A stretch of DNA of 64,000 bases from Aaosphaeria pasadenensis (taxonomy: Eukaryota > Ascomycota > Dothideomycetes > Pleosporales). Shown here piece by piece: positions 1 to 11,521 of the stretch; position 1 is the first letter of the stretch; the number at the start of each line of letters is the position of its first letter. A model generated the notes under the pieces. It did not search any database, was not told the origin of the DNA, and worked only from the letters and a program-made list of their open reading frames with translations. Position numbers and translations under genes: made by a program. The stretch is taken from NCBI GenBank assembly GCA_022813625.1, contig JAKLMB010000011.1, positions 558,001 to 622,000 of the forward strand, in the 5' to 3' direction.

Positions 1-3000
1 GGCTCCCAACCCAGCACTCCCATTGGTCCATTCGAAATTTTCCTTCTCTTCACTCCCTCATGGTCTACCCGCACGACTAAATTACGCCTCGTTCCATAGT
101 CCTCCAATATCAGGGTCTCCAATTCACGACCCGTATCCATGTAGTCTGTTTGCCTGTTCTAGGCGGATACTGTAAGCCAGTCTGGATGCCGGCCAATGTC
201 ACCACAGCTCAACGCGAAGTTAAACTTACTTCTATAACCGGACCTACTTACCATATTCTTCGCCATCTCCTTGATGATCATTCGTTCCAATACTTTACAC
301 GAAGTCAAATACACACGACCCTCTCAGCCCTTTGTTGTTTTACTTTTTTCACGTGGCGCTGCTTTGACCCTCCTTCGTATCCTCTACCACGCAGAGGTGA
401 CATTTCAATATTGCTGTCCAATACGAAGCGGGTCTTGAAGCACACGTGTGTTTGCTAGCGCCAAGTTTGTGCACTCAAATCCTATTCTTCGCCTCCTCTT
501 GGGCTGTAAGGTTTGCTCAGCTGGACTCTTGCTGGCGGTTCTGATGGCACTGTTGAAGGTGTCGTTACTTTCCTTTGCCATCGACTCAGCCCTCTGACCG
601 CACTCCTTTGTCATTGAGCCCAACGCTCGATCTACTCCCCCAGCCTGAAACATCGACACCGACCGAATCATTATCATCTACAATCAATCCTCTCTTTTCC
701 CTAACACCAACCTTCGATCTGAACATTTACGATAATCAACACCCGCTACACCATCTATCAGTTACGAGAACTGGCAATGATAGGATTATGCTGATATCAC
801 AGTACATGCAAAGATCGAGATTGCAGAAACCTCGAGTCCCCATTAATCGTCGACGTCAGGGGGCGCAAGAACACCGGTCGATCCCGCGTTAGCAATCGTA
901 GGATCAGCCCTTCCTTAGCTGTTTTCCCTACTGCCGCCGCCGTGCGCACATTTGCACTTTTTGGTAGGTCACGTCGTTCGTCTTGGCTGGGCAGATGTCA
1001 GTAATGAGGGCTTTTTTTTTTCGCTCGTCGATCTGGACTTTTGCCGGCTGTGTCCGCTAGATTAGCAGTCCGGGGGAGATGCTGTGTTTCGACGATGGGG
1101 TAATGTACAAACGTGGGCTTGTGAGCAGTGAGATGGCTCCGCGTAGGTGATGCTGGTAGGGACTGCGTGCTCTTGAGGGTTTACTTTCCCACGTTGATGG
1201 GAGTCGCCTTGGTGAGATTGACCTCGTAGCGAGGACTGACATCTGATTTAGGTGACCACTGGGATTTGCTTTGATGCTGATGGCGCCCGGTCAGACACAT
1301 CTGGAAAACTGACAATCGCAGGATTCTTCCTCAATAAAGACCCTCAGTCAGACTGACCGGCCACGACCAAATGATCATTGGTACAACGATTTTCTCAATC
1401 GAAGAGTCTTCGTTTCATCCTTTGAGGGTTCCGAAATGACAATTTGGTTCTTCTCCCATCGAACGAGATTCATGGCGCACATTTATTTGCATCTCGCTGC
1501 ACCAGTCCTCACAACCAGTCCTGTTATTCCTCCCATCAAACGCACAAAATCGAGCAATACCACTACTCATCCGATAAACGCACCCTTCGAGTCCACAAAC
1601 AAAACCTCTCATCAACAATCCGCTGGTCCCACATTCCCGTCCAAAGGGGTTCCAGTCGTCCCTCCAGAAACCCGACCATACTGCCCGCGAGACACCATGC
1701 CTAAGTCCGGCCTGGTTGAACACAAACTTATCTCACAGTCTTCAACACTGTAAAACGTAAAAACACTTAACACTCAGTGGTACTTGACTCATAACAGATA
1801 CACTCACAAGCCGTCTTGAACTATACTTCCGCCTCCCATCTCATAATCGACGATAACGGGCACAGTACCTGCTCATCTACAAAATTGATCACTAGTGTCG
1901 CACATCCTTAATCTACTAATCGTTTAACATGACCTGCCACCATACTATCCACTTAGAGACCCAAACGAAGAACTCACATTGCGAGACCCAATCATCGTAG
2001 ACACCTAGCAATCGAGGCTCTGCTTATCGGGTTCAAGTACCATACACCACGACATTGTAGCAGGGCGTGATAACACTATTAAACCACACCCAATCGCTCG
2101 CTCTATCGAGTTGAATAGTATCCCTTGGATGAAAAGTAGGAGCAGTAGTCGTAGAATCATTAGTACAATCAAAACAATCCACCACACCCATGAAACTCCA
2201 ATCCATAACCGCTCCCACCAAGTCTTGACCCATCACTCACATCATCCCCCTCCAACATCCATTGCTGTAACATACAAACCCGTTTAACGAACCGCGCCAT
2301 TCCTCACAACAGATCCGCAGTAAAAGCATCATCCCCTACCCCCATCTTACGCACGTACTCGAGTACTAACTCACTCGCTTATCCAATTTGAATTCATCAC
2401 CACGGCTCCTGGGTGTTCTGCTGTGTAATGCACTCCCTCTCCCTATTCGGGCTCGTGAGATTTAAGGTTGCTTTTCGCTCCCTCTGTTCTTCTTCTTCTT
2501 CTTCTTCTTCTGCGGATGTGGTAAATTGTACTCGGTGTTTGTCAATTGTGATGTAAAATCGTCGGTGGTGCTATCGCGAGTTGTTGCCGTGTCATGAGAT
2601 CAGAACCGGGAGGTGTGAGGATACCATACCATTCCGACGGGGAGGAGGTTGAGGAGGCCCTTATTGTGGTTTTTATTGATTTTGCTTTTATCAAATGAAA
2701 AATCATGAACCTGATTTGTGACAATATGACGTCGAAGCTTTTGAGATACTATTGATCATTTTTGTTGGTTGTGAAACTACTCTTTTCAGTGTAATGGTTT
2801 CTATGGTAAGGAAGTGGACGTAGGGTTGGTATTAATTCCAAAGAGATGACTTTTAGGGCAAATTTGGGGAAACTGGATGAAAAGTAATAAAGAGACGGAG
2901 AGAGATGAGGGGAAAATATTATTTGAGGGCTTTTGATATGTTGGGGCTGGTTATTGGAATTTTTGGTGTTTGGGTGGCAATAGTAGTGGCGTTTCTTTTG

Positions 3001-3153
3001 GGTGAGGGTCTTGGTTGTAGTGTTGTGGGTTAGGTAGTTAGTGTGAAGATTGCGTAGGTGTGGCTACGGACGATATTTTGAACGGGCAGTAGATGTACTC
3101 TTTTTATGAATTTGTTATTTATTTATAATTTGTTTCCAAGTCTCACAACATTC
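1..3153. other. gene-poor region, no supported gene
   Basis: I find no coding region here that I would defend. Open frames are about 105 codons or shorter, overlap each other on both strands and resemble no family I know. The stretch holds a pyrimidine-rich part, a T-run near 1012-1021, a (TTC)8 tract at 2487-2510 and AT-rich sequence downstream of the queuine-related gene that ends at 3154. It probably contains the 3' flank of that gene and regulatory DNA of a gene outside the window. Confidence 0.5.
2487..2510. repeat. (TTC)8 microsatellite
   Basis: Eight perfect TTC units in a non-coding stretch. It is a simple sequence repeat and may be length-polymorphic between strains. Confidence 0.9.
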
Positions 3154-4698
3154 TCACGACTTATCATCCTCAATCTTGATATTCTCCAACTCAACAACGT
3201 CCACGCCCTCCAAATCTACCAGCCCAATCAGCGCCTCGTCGTCAATAACGTCCTGCACCTCCTTCTTCCTATTCGGCTGCTGCCCATGCGCCGCCATCAA
3301 CTTTACCTTCTCCCCCTTCAGCTTCTTCTCCTCGATATCCTTCTTCCACGCCTTCGGGTTCTTCTTCTCTGGCTTCCCGTGCTCCTCGGCTTGGAACTGG
3401 TACCCTCTTACGCGGGGTCCCCGTCCCGTCTTCTCGGGCAGGGTCGGCTCGTAGAAGGCTTCAAAGGCGGCGACGTCGCGGTCGAAGGTGCCGTTTGAGA
3501 TGGAGGTGCGGATGCCCACGAAGAAGGCGTCGAGGACGGCGTGGTTGTGGATTTGGATGAGCACCCAGCCGAGCATTTCTTTCGCGGCGAGGAGGTGCTG
3601 GATGTAAGCGCGGTGGTGCTTCGTGCAGGCGTAGCAGGTGCAGGAGGCGGAGAGCGGGGTCACGGAGATGGCGTAGGAGTCCTGCCACATGTCGACTCCG
3701 AGGGATTGGCGGGTGGGGGAGGTGGTGGTGGGTGCGGGGAAGGTGAAGTCGAGGGCTATGCCGGCGTCGGTGGCGTCGGATATGAAGGGGATGGTGAAGA
3801 TGTCCATGCCTAGGCTTACTTGTCGTAGGATCTCTTGGGGACTGGCGGGCGCGTGGAATGATAGTCGGGGGAGGTGGTGGAGTTCTTCGGGGAGGTCGTC
3901 GAGGAGGTAGGCGTCGTAGATGGCGACTCCGCTGATTTTGCTGACCATGTCGTCTACAAGATGCTCGAGATACCATGACTGTAGGTCACGGTCGATTGGT
4001 AGGATTGGCGCGAAGATGTTGTATCTTGGTTCTCCCTTATCGATTCCATCCCGCTTCGCAATGATGTCGCGCGTCCAGACCTCTGTCCTGTCGCTCATTT
4101 TGTCCTTCCTCTTCAAGCCCACGGACTCCTGTCCGAAAGGTATATCTGCCAGTCCGATGACGATATCTGGATGGAGTTTGCGCGCCGCAGCAGCATAGTA
4201 ATCCGAGCTTATCGACTTGTATCCCACCGATGTTAACAGTCCCACTTCGGTGTTTGTGTTGGCGATTGGGCTGTATATGGGAGGTTGACGGCGAGCACCA
4301 AGTACGACGAGGGTATCGTTTGGAATGGAATTGAACTGCCGAAGGGGGTCGGGAGCGTCAAGCTGGAAGATTGGAGGGGTCTTCTGTGGGTGCTTTTCCA
4401 CGACTATATTGTAATCAGGCGCAATTCTGATGCTCATGGCGGGGTACTTACAATCTTCCAATGCCATATAGAGGCCATTGAGACCTATGCTCTTTCGGAA
4501 ATTGTCTTGTGATATATGCGGTATGGCTCCTCGAGACGAATTTCCCAGAAAGCCTGGTGTCAGGATGGTTTTGCGGCCCGGAATTGAGAGACGACCCAGC
4601 CGCGGGGCGAGCGCGCCTGTGGTTTTAAGAAGTGTGAAATCGAGCATCTCCGGGGGTAATTGAGCTAGATTTGGCGCGGATATCTGTTCAGCCATCAT
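3154..4698 (-). CDS. QTRT2: queuine tRNA-ribosyltransferase accessory subunit 2-like
   Basis: This is the non-catalytic partner of eukaryotic tRNA-guanine transglycosylase, which exchanges guanine for queuine at the wobble position of GUN-anticodon tRNAs. The model is complement(join(3154..4403,4452..4698)), 498 residues. The zinc site typical of the family is visible as C337-x-C339-x2-C342 with H368 about 26 residues on. The first in-frame ATG pair is at 4698 and 4695; the frame is open upstream only from a TTG. A 48-bp intron (GTAAGT to ATAG, 4404-4451) is in frame and has no stop. Removing it gives a continuous ALEDFVEK, as I expect for fungal homologues. The C-terminus has a Lys/Glu-rich tail. 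The gene is transcribed divergently from the phosphoesterase at 5197. I am sure of the family and less sure of the intron and exact start. Confidence 0.88.
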   Translation of the reverse strand: MMAEQISAPNLAQLPPEMLDFTLLKTTGALAPRLGRLSIPGRKTILTPGFLGNSSRGAIPHISQDNFRKSIGLNGLYMALEDCKYPAMSIRIAPDYNIVVEKHPQKTPPIFQLDAPDPLRQFNSIPNDTLVVLGARRQPPIYSPIANTNTEVGLLTSVGYKSISSDYYAAAARKLHPDIVIGLADIPFGQESVGLKRKDKMSDRTEVWTRDIIAKRDGIDKGEPRYNIFAPILPIDRDLQSWYLEHLVDDMVSKISGVAIYDAYLLDDLPEELHHLPRLSFHAPASPQEILRQVSLGMDIFTIPFISDATDAGIALDFTFPAPTTTSPTRQSLGVDMWQDSYAISVTPLSASCTCYACTKHHRAYIQHLLAAKEMLGWVLIQIHNHAVLDAFFVGIRTSISNGTFDRDVAAFEAFYEPTLPEKTGRGPRVRGYQFQAEEHGKPEKKNPKAWKKDIEEKKLKGEKVKLMAAHGQQPNRKKEVQDVIDDEALIGLVDLEGVDVVELENIKIEDDKS

Positions 4699-5196
4699 GA
4701 GAACGACGCAATGGCCCAATCACCGGAATGAAGCAGTTTTGAAGTTTCCCCGCAAAATGCCCTGTGGTGTGGTTGCGTGAGGGACTGATGTCAGATTTGG
4801 ATTTATTTCCTAGCGCGGTCCAGAATCCCCCATCTATAGAGGCACGTGATAGCGCGTTCGCGCGTCGCATTGTCAAAATGTCACTTGTCTGAGATCAGTT
4901 GGGTTAGGTTCATGTAGTTTGATTTTACCTAGCTGTCTAATGTTTGCGTAAAAATATTCAAGAAAGGCATGTAATCAGTTCCGTGGTGACCTCTAATCAT
5001 AATGGTACAATTGATTGGTGCCTAAACCGCTCGCCTTACATTTGCCAGTCTTTACCATCGTATTAGCCAGACATCACTTGTTGTTTCAACCTGCCATAGT
5101 TTTGGTCTTAAATATCTGTTCGATTGTGGAATTATTTTATGTATAGTTCTGTAGCAGGTCTGTTACTAGCAGCTGGTCGTTGCAAGTTTTCGCTCC
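4699..5196. promoter_or_regulatory. divergent intergenic promoter region
   Basis: About 500 bp separate the starts of the queuine-related gene (minus) and the phosphoesterase (plus), so both promoters must lie here. I see no strong TATA element and no repeat. Confidence 0.5.
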
Positions 5197-6180
5197 ATGG
5201 CTACAAAGCGTAGCCCAACGACAGAATGGGGTCGTTTTATGAGGGCGCCTCTCAGCTACCTCACTAGCTCCACATTTATCTTCATAAGTAGCTTCATACC
5301 GTTGCCAAATCCTCGAAAATACATTCGCATCGTCTGTATTTCTGATACTCACAATCGGACCCCCCAAGTTCCCGATGGCGACGTGGTCATTCACGCTGGC
5401 GATTTATCAAATCACGGCACAATAGCAGAGCTACAACCACAGATCGCCTGGCTGGAGGGCCTCCCATATACGGCGAAATTTGCAATTGCGGGAAATCACG
5501 ATAGTTGGCTTGATCCAGAACTTCGTGCAAAGAATGGACTGCAACACGAATCGCTGTCCTGGAAATCCATCACGTACCTCCAAGACAGCGAAACGGTCGC
5601 CCACGTGCCTTTTCCCGATGAGATGAGAACAGGAAGATTGTCGATATATGGGTCACCATGGGTACCGCATCGTGGAGTCGACTATTATGCATTTCAGTAC
5701 ACGAAAGAAGAAGCACACGCGCGGTGGCACCACACGATCCCCGGATCTTTAGATATTCTCATCACGCATACACCGCCACGATATCATCTCGATGTTCCCG
5801 ATGGCGGCGCAAATGTCGGCATGCATTTCGGTTGTGATGCTCTACTGGAAGAGCTTTGGCGTACGAGGCCGCCTCTCCATATCTGTGGGCACGTCCACGG
5901 CGCGCGTGGTAGGATTGTGCTTAGATGGGACCAGGGGCAGCGAGCATATGAAAGAGCTTGTGCAAGGAAGCCTGGAAATGGGGGTTGGGGTGTATTGGAA
6001 TTGCTGCACTTTGAGGCGTGGTGCGATTTATGGACTGTGCTTGCTTCTGGCGTTTGGGGGCTTGCGAAGAGCTACGCAGGTTGGGACCACAATGACCAGA
6101 AGACCATTCTTGTCAATGCAGCTGTGTGGTATGATGAGAGCGGGGGGCTAAAGGTTCCGATCCCAGTCATTAACATCTGA
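5197..6180 (+). CDS. calcineurin-like metallophosphoesterase (MPPED type)
   Basis: A single-exon protein of 327 residues. The metallophosphoesterase metal-binding motifs appear in order: SDTHN near residue 49, GDLSNHG near 67, GNHD near 98, THTPP near 195 and GHVHG near 232. These residues hold a dinuclear metal centre that hydrolyses phosphoesters; the substrate cannot be told from sequence. A hydrophobic stretch at about residues 20-40, before the catalytic domain, could be a membrane anchor or a weak signal segment. The ATG at 5197 leaves about 45 residues before the first motif. The family is common in fungi, often annotated as a Ser/Thr phosphatase family protein, but a protein substrate is unproven. 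Upstream is the divergent queuine-related gene; downstream is a 650-bp gap. Confidence 0.88.
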   Translation: MATKRSPTTEWGRFMRAPLSYLTSSTFIFISSFIPLPNPRKYIRIVCISDTHNRTPQVPDGDVVIHAGDLSNHGTIAELQPQIAWLEGLPYTAKFAIAGNHDSWLDPELRAKNGLQHESLSWKSITYLQDSETVAHVPFPDEMRTGRLSIYGSPWVPHRGVDYYAFQYTKEEAHARWHHTIPGSLDILITHTPPRYHLDVPDGGANVGMHFGCDALLEELWRTRPPLHICGHVHGARGRIVLRWDQGQRAYERACARKPGNGGWGVLELLHFEAWCDLWTVLASGVWGLAKSYAGWDHNDQKTILVNAAVWYDESGGLKVPIPVINI

Positions 6181-6833
6181 TCGGGTCTGTAGCTTGGTCG
6201 ACTGGTATGAAACTATCCCTTTCAATAGGTATGAGCCTTGTCCCTACTTGAAACGGGTGAGAATCCTGGATTGTCAATTCGGAAAGCTCGTGTCGGGAGC
6301 GAGATTCATTCCTAGATGAAGCCGAGCGGTCGGCAGTGCCATTTTGCGAAAATGTTGGGGGATATTATGCGAGATCCGCCCATCGTCAAAAATGGAATCA
6401 TGTAACTATTGAACGAAAAATGCATGATTACAATAACGGACTACAGAAACTCATTTTACACAGTTTGCTCAAATGGACATTGTTGCTCTCACGTTCATGG
6501 ACCCGACCTTGTGATTCGTCTACATGGGACGGGAAACTAACCCAATTGGGCAGCCGACAAGAGACCATGAGTCCCTCATCTGCTACCGATGCCATTTTAA
6601 CTCTTTCTCTCTACAAACACCGCACTTCATATCAAATCAGATCGTAGGCCGTTGTCGCTCGTGCCTGCCAAGGTGCTAGGTAGAGCGGATCGACATTGAG
6701 AAAGCAACGACAAGCATTCAAAGTGGAAATTGGCAGATACAAAAGAGACCACCATGCCAACAATCGATGCCAGCAGGGTCTCCGACTTCGAGTATCCTGA
6801 CTGAACTTGACGGCACGACTCCGAGTTCTTAAT
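6181..6833. other. intergenic, promoter of the phytase-like gene
   Basis: This 650-bp gap lies between two plus-strand genes. It should contain the 3' end of the phosphoesterase transcript and the promoter of the phytase-like gene. I see no clear element in it. Confidence 0.4.
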
Positions 6834-9129
6834 ATGCGTTCAATTGCTTCTTTAGCGTTGGGAACGCTCGCCAGCGTGTCATTTGCGGCCGCTCAGGATG
6901 CGAACATCACACTCGTCCCAGCGGCAGTTGGCTTTGAACCCGATAATACTGCGCTCTACTATTCTTCACCTCCCCTTCTGGTAGCGAACGACGGTAGTGC
7001 TGCAGATGGCGGTTTCCGTGTCTTCGAGGTCTCCGATAAACCTTCGTTTGCGCAGAAATCCCACCAAAAGACCGGTCGCTCGAAGGTCGCTCTACCAGTA
7101 TATGATATCGGTGGTCGGGACCTGGTATTTAACATCCCTGCACCAGACTCGGTCCTCCGTGCATTCGACGTGAAGAACTTCAAAGAGGTCGAAAGTGCAA
7201 GGAAGAAGATCCTAGGAGATTGGTCTACCTTATGCGGCTGGAGAAGCCTCAAGAGTGGCAATCAGTACCTTTTCCTTTTTGGGAAGAAGAAAGTTGTGCA
7301 ATTGTTGGTCAGGGAGCAAAAGAAGGACATTGAGGTTTTTGAGGTACCTTGTTTGCTTTGATACTTTGTTGAATTCTGTTGACTCCCTTCTAGGTCCAAA
7401 CATTCCCAATTCCCATTGAGGGAGAAGCATGCGCTGTCTTCCAAAACGGGTTGATCTATTTCTCAGCGGAGGACCAGCCATTATATTCCTTCCAGGCTGT
7501 CGAGTCCACAAAGGCACCTGAGATTGAGATCGCTAAAAAGGATGCCGAGGTTGTGGGTCTTGCAACTTACCGCACTGGCGCGAAGGATTACCTTTTTGTG
7601 GCACACGATGAAGTAGTTGACGTATACAATGACAAGCTTGAGCAGAAGGGCACCATTGGTCTCAACGGCATCCCCGAGCTCTCCATTGAAGGAGGACTTT
7701 CGATCTACCAGGCAGTAACGCCTGGGTTTAAGGACGGACTGCTTGCTTTCGCGTTCGAGAGCGAGGATGACACGGGCGTTGCTGTTGGATCGCTTGAAGG
7801 CGTCCTGCAACAGCTAAACATCAAGCCTAATCACAAATTCGACCCAGAAGAAACCTGCAAGCACTGCGAGAAGATCATCTCCAAGAAATGCTCCAACAAC
7901 GGTTTCGGCGGTGACCACGGCTGCGAATGCTTAGTCGGATTTACTGGCACCGATTGCAGCAAGCTCACCTGCAAAAACGACTGCTCAGGCCACGGCACTT
8001 GCGCTGGCCCCAACATCTGTAAATGCCGTGATGGTTGGGAAGGGCCCGACTGTTCTACTGTTGCCGTCAAGGCGAAATATGAGACGGAAGCTAACGGCGG
8101 CGATGGCGATGATCCCGCTATCTGGATCCATCCTACCAGACCAGACCAATCCAAGATCGTAACAACCACGAAGTCCGATCAAGGGGCAGGATTCGCCATA
8201 TTTGACTTAAAGGGAAAGCTATTGCAGCACATGCCCATGGACAAGCCTAACAATGTGGACGTCATGTACAATTTCACTGCCGGTTCTCGCAAGGTCGATC
8301 TGGCCTTTGCCGCTTGCCGTGGAGACAACACTCTCTGGTATGTCGAGTTCCAACTACCTACCCAGAAATATCTCTACTAACACACTATCGTAGCCTCGCA
8401 GAAATCAACTCCACCGGCCTTCTTTCGCCCATTGCTGGTGGCAGCCAGCCTACACCAGAAGACTACGAAGTCTACGGCTCCTGCACCTACCATTCCCCAA
8501 AGACCGGAAAGCAATACCTCTTCGTCAACAACAAAGATGCAGAATACCTCCAATATGAGCTCACGTCCTCCACTAACGGCACCCTCCAAACAACACTTGT
8601 CCGCAAATTCATCGGCGGCTCCGGCGGCCAAGTCGAAGGCTGTGTGTCTGACGAGCAATCGGGCTACCTCTTCCTCGGCGAAGAACCAGAAGGTATCTGG
8701 CGCTACGACGCCGAACCCACCGGCTCGGACAAGGGATTCCAACTCGCGAAGGTCGGCGACGGAAACCTCGAGGCTGATGTCGAGGGCATGACGCTCGTGC
8801 CGGCGAAGAACGGGGACGGCGGGTACATCATGGTGTCTAGCCAGGGCATCAGCTCGTACATCGTGTACGAAAGAGCGCCACCCCACAAATACGTCATGAA
8901 GTTTACCATTGTGGACAACGAGAAGGCGGGTGTTGATCATGTCACCAACACGGATGGTCTTGCGGCGGTGGGTGATCGGTTGAATAAGGATTTCCCGTAC
9001 GGATTGATCGTTACGCATGATGACGCTAATGAATTGGCTGGGGGCGGTACTGCTGAGGAGGCTAGTTTCAAGCTCGTCAGTCTTCTTGATGTTCTTGGAG
9101 AGGAGCGGGCGAAGAAGTTGGGATACTAA
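6834..9129 (+). CDS. secreted beta-propeller (3-)phytase-like protein with EGF-like modules
   Basis: The model is join(6834..7343,7394..8337,8394..9129), 729 residues. The start at 6834 gives a clean signal peptide (MRSIASLALG..., cleavage near AAA-QDA); the frame is open 27 bases further 5' without that feature. Residues about 25-320 look like a divergent beta-propeller. Two Cys-rich EGF-like modules follow (about 325-391, with CSGHGTCAGPNICKC and DGWEGPDC). The C-terminal 330 residues match the alkaline beta-propeller phytase family, with a DDPAIWIHP motif. Such enzymes release phosphate from phytate using calcium. Introns of 50 and 56 bp have standard ends, the second with a CTAAC branch site, and both keep frame. 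The likely role is extracellular phosphate acquisition; activity is inferred. Confidence 0.85.
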
Positions 9130-10507
9130 GTTATATACCTCCTTCGTCAGACCGGTGACCTATTCTTGAAAGGTACCCCGCAATTATGATCGAAAAGAAA
9201 AGTTCAACCAGAAATCATGTTAATATGAGACTACAGTAACATCTTCCGTGATATCGGAGTGGGTCGTTGTACGCGCCAGATTTTGTCGCGATCGAATTGT
9301 GAGGGCTACGTGGACCGTTGCCACGACTCAGCATTGCCACTGTTGGATGGTCACATAATCCATTTATATAGGGGCACTCACTGCGTAGGGAACAATGTTT
9401 TGGACAAGATTTAACTAGTTCCAACACTTATGGTTTTCTCTTTAAACCTGTGTTGGTCGGTTTTCATTAGCCTCTGCATTGTGTGATTAGTGTTGCTCCT
9501 CACACAGCCTCGAATGCCATCAGCAAAAGAGCAAAACAGCCCCGGATAAAAGATTCATAAACCTGGAATTCAAGGCGACGAGTACTTCTACGCAGAAAAC
9601 ATTTTAGGTCATGGTATCGAACTCGTAACTAGCGGAATCCAGAGAACATTCATCTTCTAGGTGAGTCCGCGGTTCCATAACAGAGTGATCAGCGCTGGGC
9701 CACCCATTAGTTGACTTTCGGACCTTCGCACTATACACATGAAGGACGAAATAACCAGCGGAAACTTCCAGCTCGCGCTCTCCGGGAGACATGTTGCAGA
9801 AGGCCCACACGTTGGGGCGAAAAGTAGCGACGGCGAACGATTCTCGAACCTCCTTCCCATCGATACATCGCATGACGGGGCGATATTGAGATGACGCAGC
9901 CAATATCGATCAGCGTGTCGCAATCTAAAGGTACTGCAATCGTACCAGTACCGGTAGGTACATGTGGATCCACCCACGGACCCTCGGTACCAAGAACCTT
10001 GTGTTGACCTCACTCCTCGACAACGTCAGTTCAAGTTTTGTGATATTCAAGTCGGTGGGAACAGAGAATGAGAGTTGGAATTGAGTTCATGGTCCAGAAA
10101 GGCGTGCAAGTTGGTTTCTGGCTCTTCTTTGTTGGGTGAGGTAGGTATGCTAAATGTATGAATGTTGTGGTGCCAGGGTAAATATTGACCGAGACTCCAA
10201 AAGAGATACCAAGACCTGGGGGTTCCTCTATCATCGTATTTCATAGGCCAGAAGCACGATCGCGAGCTGAAGCCTGCTCAGGACTCCAATAACCTCGTGT
10301 AACCTTTCACCCCTTGAGCCATCACGATACATGGGCGCAAGTTACAGGGACTTCTACTGGTCATGCCGACTGTATGTACATCGTGAACCAACGCGACTTG
10401 AATATATTCACCATTCATGCTCAATTCTACTCAGACCATTTATTCCTGGGTTAAGATTGAAGACCAATTGGCATGCTCTCGGGAAAGTGCCGAGACAATA
10501 TAAGTAA

Positions 10508-10678
10508 GTTGGCAAGAGAGTAACAGTTTGCATACCTAGTCGGTTGCAGGCCGAGGAAAAGGAGGTCGAGCATGTTTTGATGCATTGTCACGACCGAAGA
10601 TCCAATAAGTTGTCGTCCTGGATATTAGCGACGTGGTGGACCCTGCGATGGGCTCACGATGATGCGGGGAAATTCTAG
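10508..10678 (+). mobile_element. possible relic of a non-LTR retrotransposon reverse transcriptase C-terminus
   Basis: A short open stretch reads C-x6-AEEKEVEHVLMHC followed by basic residues. This recalls the C-terminal HVL-x2-C motif of fungal LINE (Tad-like) reverse transcriptases. The rest of the element is absent, the first Cys pair is imperfect and the frame ends at 10678. The resemblance is by eye only and chance is possible. Confidence 0.25.
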
Positions 10679-10910
10679 AAGCCATCCCAAATTTGTCCTA
10701 CCAGTCGCTCGTCTCCAATTTAGAGTAATATGCAATGGCTCGACTTCTGGACTTTGTCACGCGCAAAATCAAGGCTGCATTGGAACTGCACCCCCGGTAC
10801 AGCCCCTAGATCTATGTCAAGAACTGCTAATCACCCGCGACTAACGAATGATCACGCAGTGTAGGATTGTTATATTTCCGTTTCATCTATTGCCATAGAA
10901 AATAGATTAG

Positions 10911-11087
10911 GCGGGGTGCATAGCCGCACTTGGCCCCGGCTTTCTATCAGTCAACACCAAGACCATGAGGCCTAGGGTCAGGAACATTTAACGAGCTCAA
11001 GCAACCCTTCAAAAAAGCTTGTCTTGCCCACCTTTCCTGTTCTTGATGAATGCTATTCATCCTCCGCCTCTGGTACGCTAACCCCGC
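10911..11087. promoter_or_regulatory. candidate CreA/CRE1 carbon-repressor sites upstream of the GH7 gene
   Basis: Three matches to the SYGGRG consensus lie 435-611 bp upstream of the GH7 start: GCGGGG at 10911-10916 (plus), and the complements CTCCGC at 11062-11067 and CCCCGC at 11082-11087. The last two are 14 bp apart in the same orientation, as often seen for functional CreA pairs. The motif is short, so this is suggestive only. Confidence 0.35.
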
Positions 11088-11431
11088 ACGCAGCATGGTC
11101 ATACAGAGTCTTAGCTTGATTTACTTGGAATGAGTATAGCTTGGCAAATACACGGCTTGTTCACCACTTGCAACTGTCCAAGCCAAACAGAAGAAAGAGA
11201 CAAGGCTCACTGCTTCAAGATTTGGTGTTACTATTGGGCTCGACATCTCCTTCTTCCCCTGGGATGTTTCATACGGAATACGATTCCAACGGCCCGTTGT
11301 CCGTTGACTCCGATGGACCCCAGATCCATATGAGATGCGGTCTTGGGACCTGTTTGGAGCATTTGGTAGCAATATGGAAAGGAAAAACTATTGCCACGGA
11401 TGTGATTTTTGGAAACCACAGAAAAGTGGTA

Positions 11432-11439
11432 TATAAAAG
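11432..11439 (+). promoter_or_regulatory. TATA box of the cellobiohydrolase gene
   Basis: TATAAAAG lies 83 bp before the last base preceding the GH7 ATG, a normal distance for a strongly inducible fungal cellulase gene. The short leader that follows carries a direct repeat, TCACGATCATC twice, immediately before the ATG. Confidence 0.7.
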
Positions 11440-11521
11440 GGTGGAAGAGCCTCGATGAGCCTCCCAGCTTCATCAGCCTCCTATCTAGCATCAGAAGTTT
11501 CACGATCATCTCACGATCATC

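Larger units (their letters stand above)
9130..11521. other. long intergenic region with decayed-sequence traces
   Basis: No intact gene. A minus-strand open stretch at 9604-9903 has some coding-like codon use but no start context or family match, and may be a gene remnant. A possible non-LTR reverse transcriptase tail lies near 10508-10678. The last 700 bp form the promoter of the cellobiohydrolase gene. Confidence 0.45.

Noticed and set aside
3461..3976. 171-codon Arg/His/Pro-rich minus-strand frame
   Set aside because: It is a shifted frame of the QTRT2-like coding sequence and shows the typical Arg/Pro/His composition of shadow frames.
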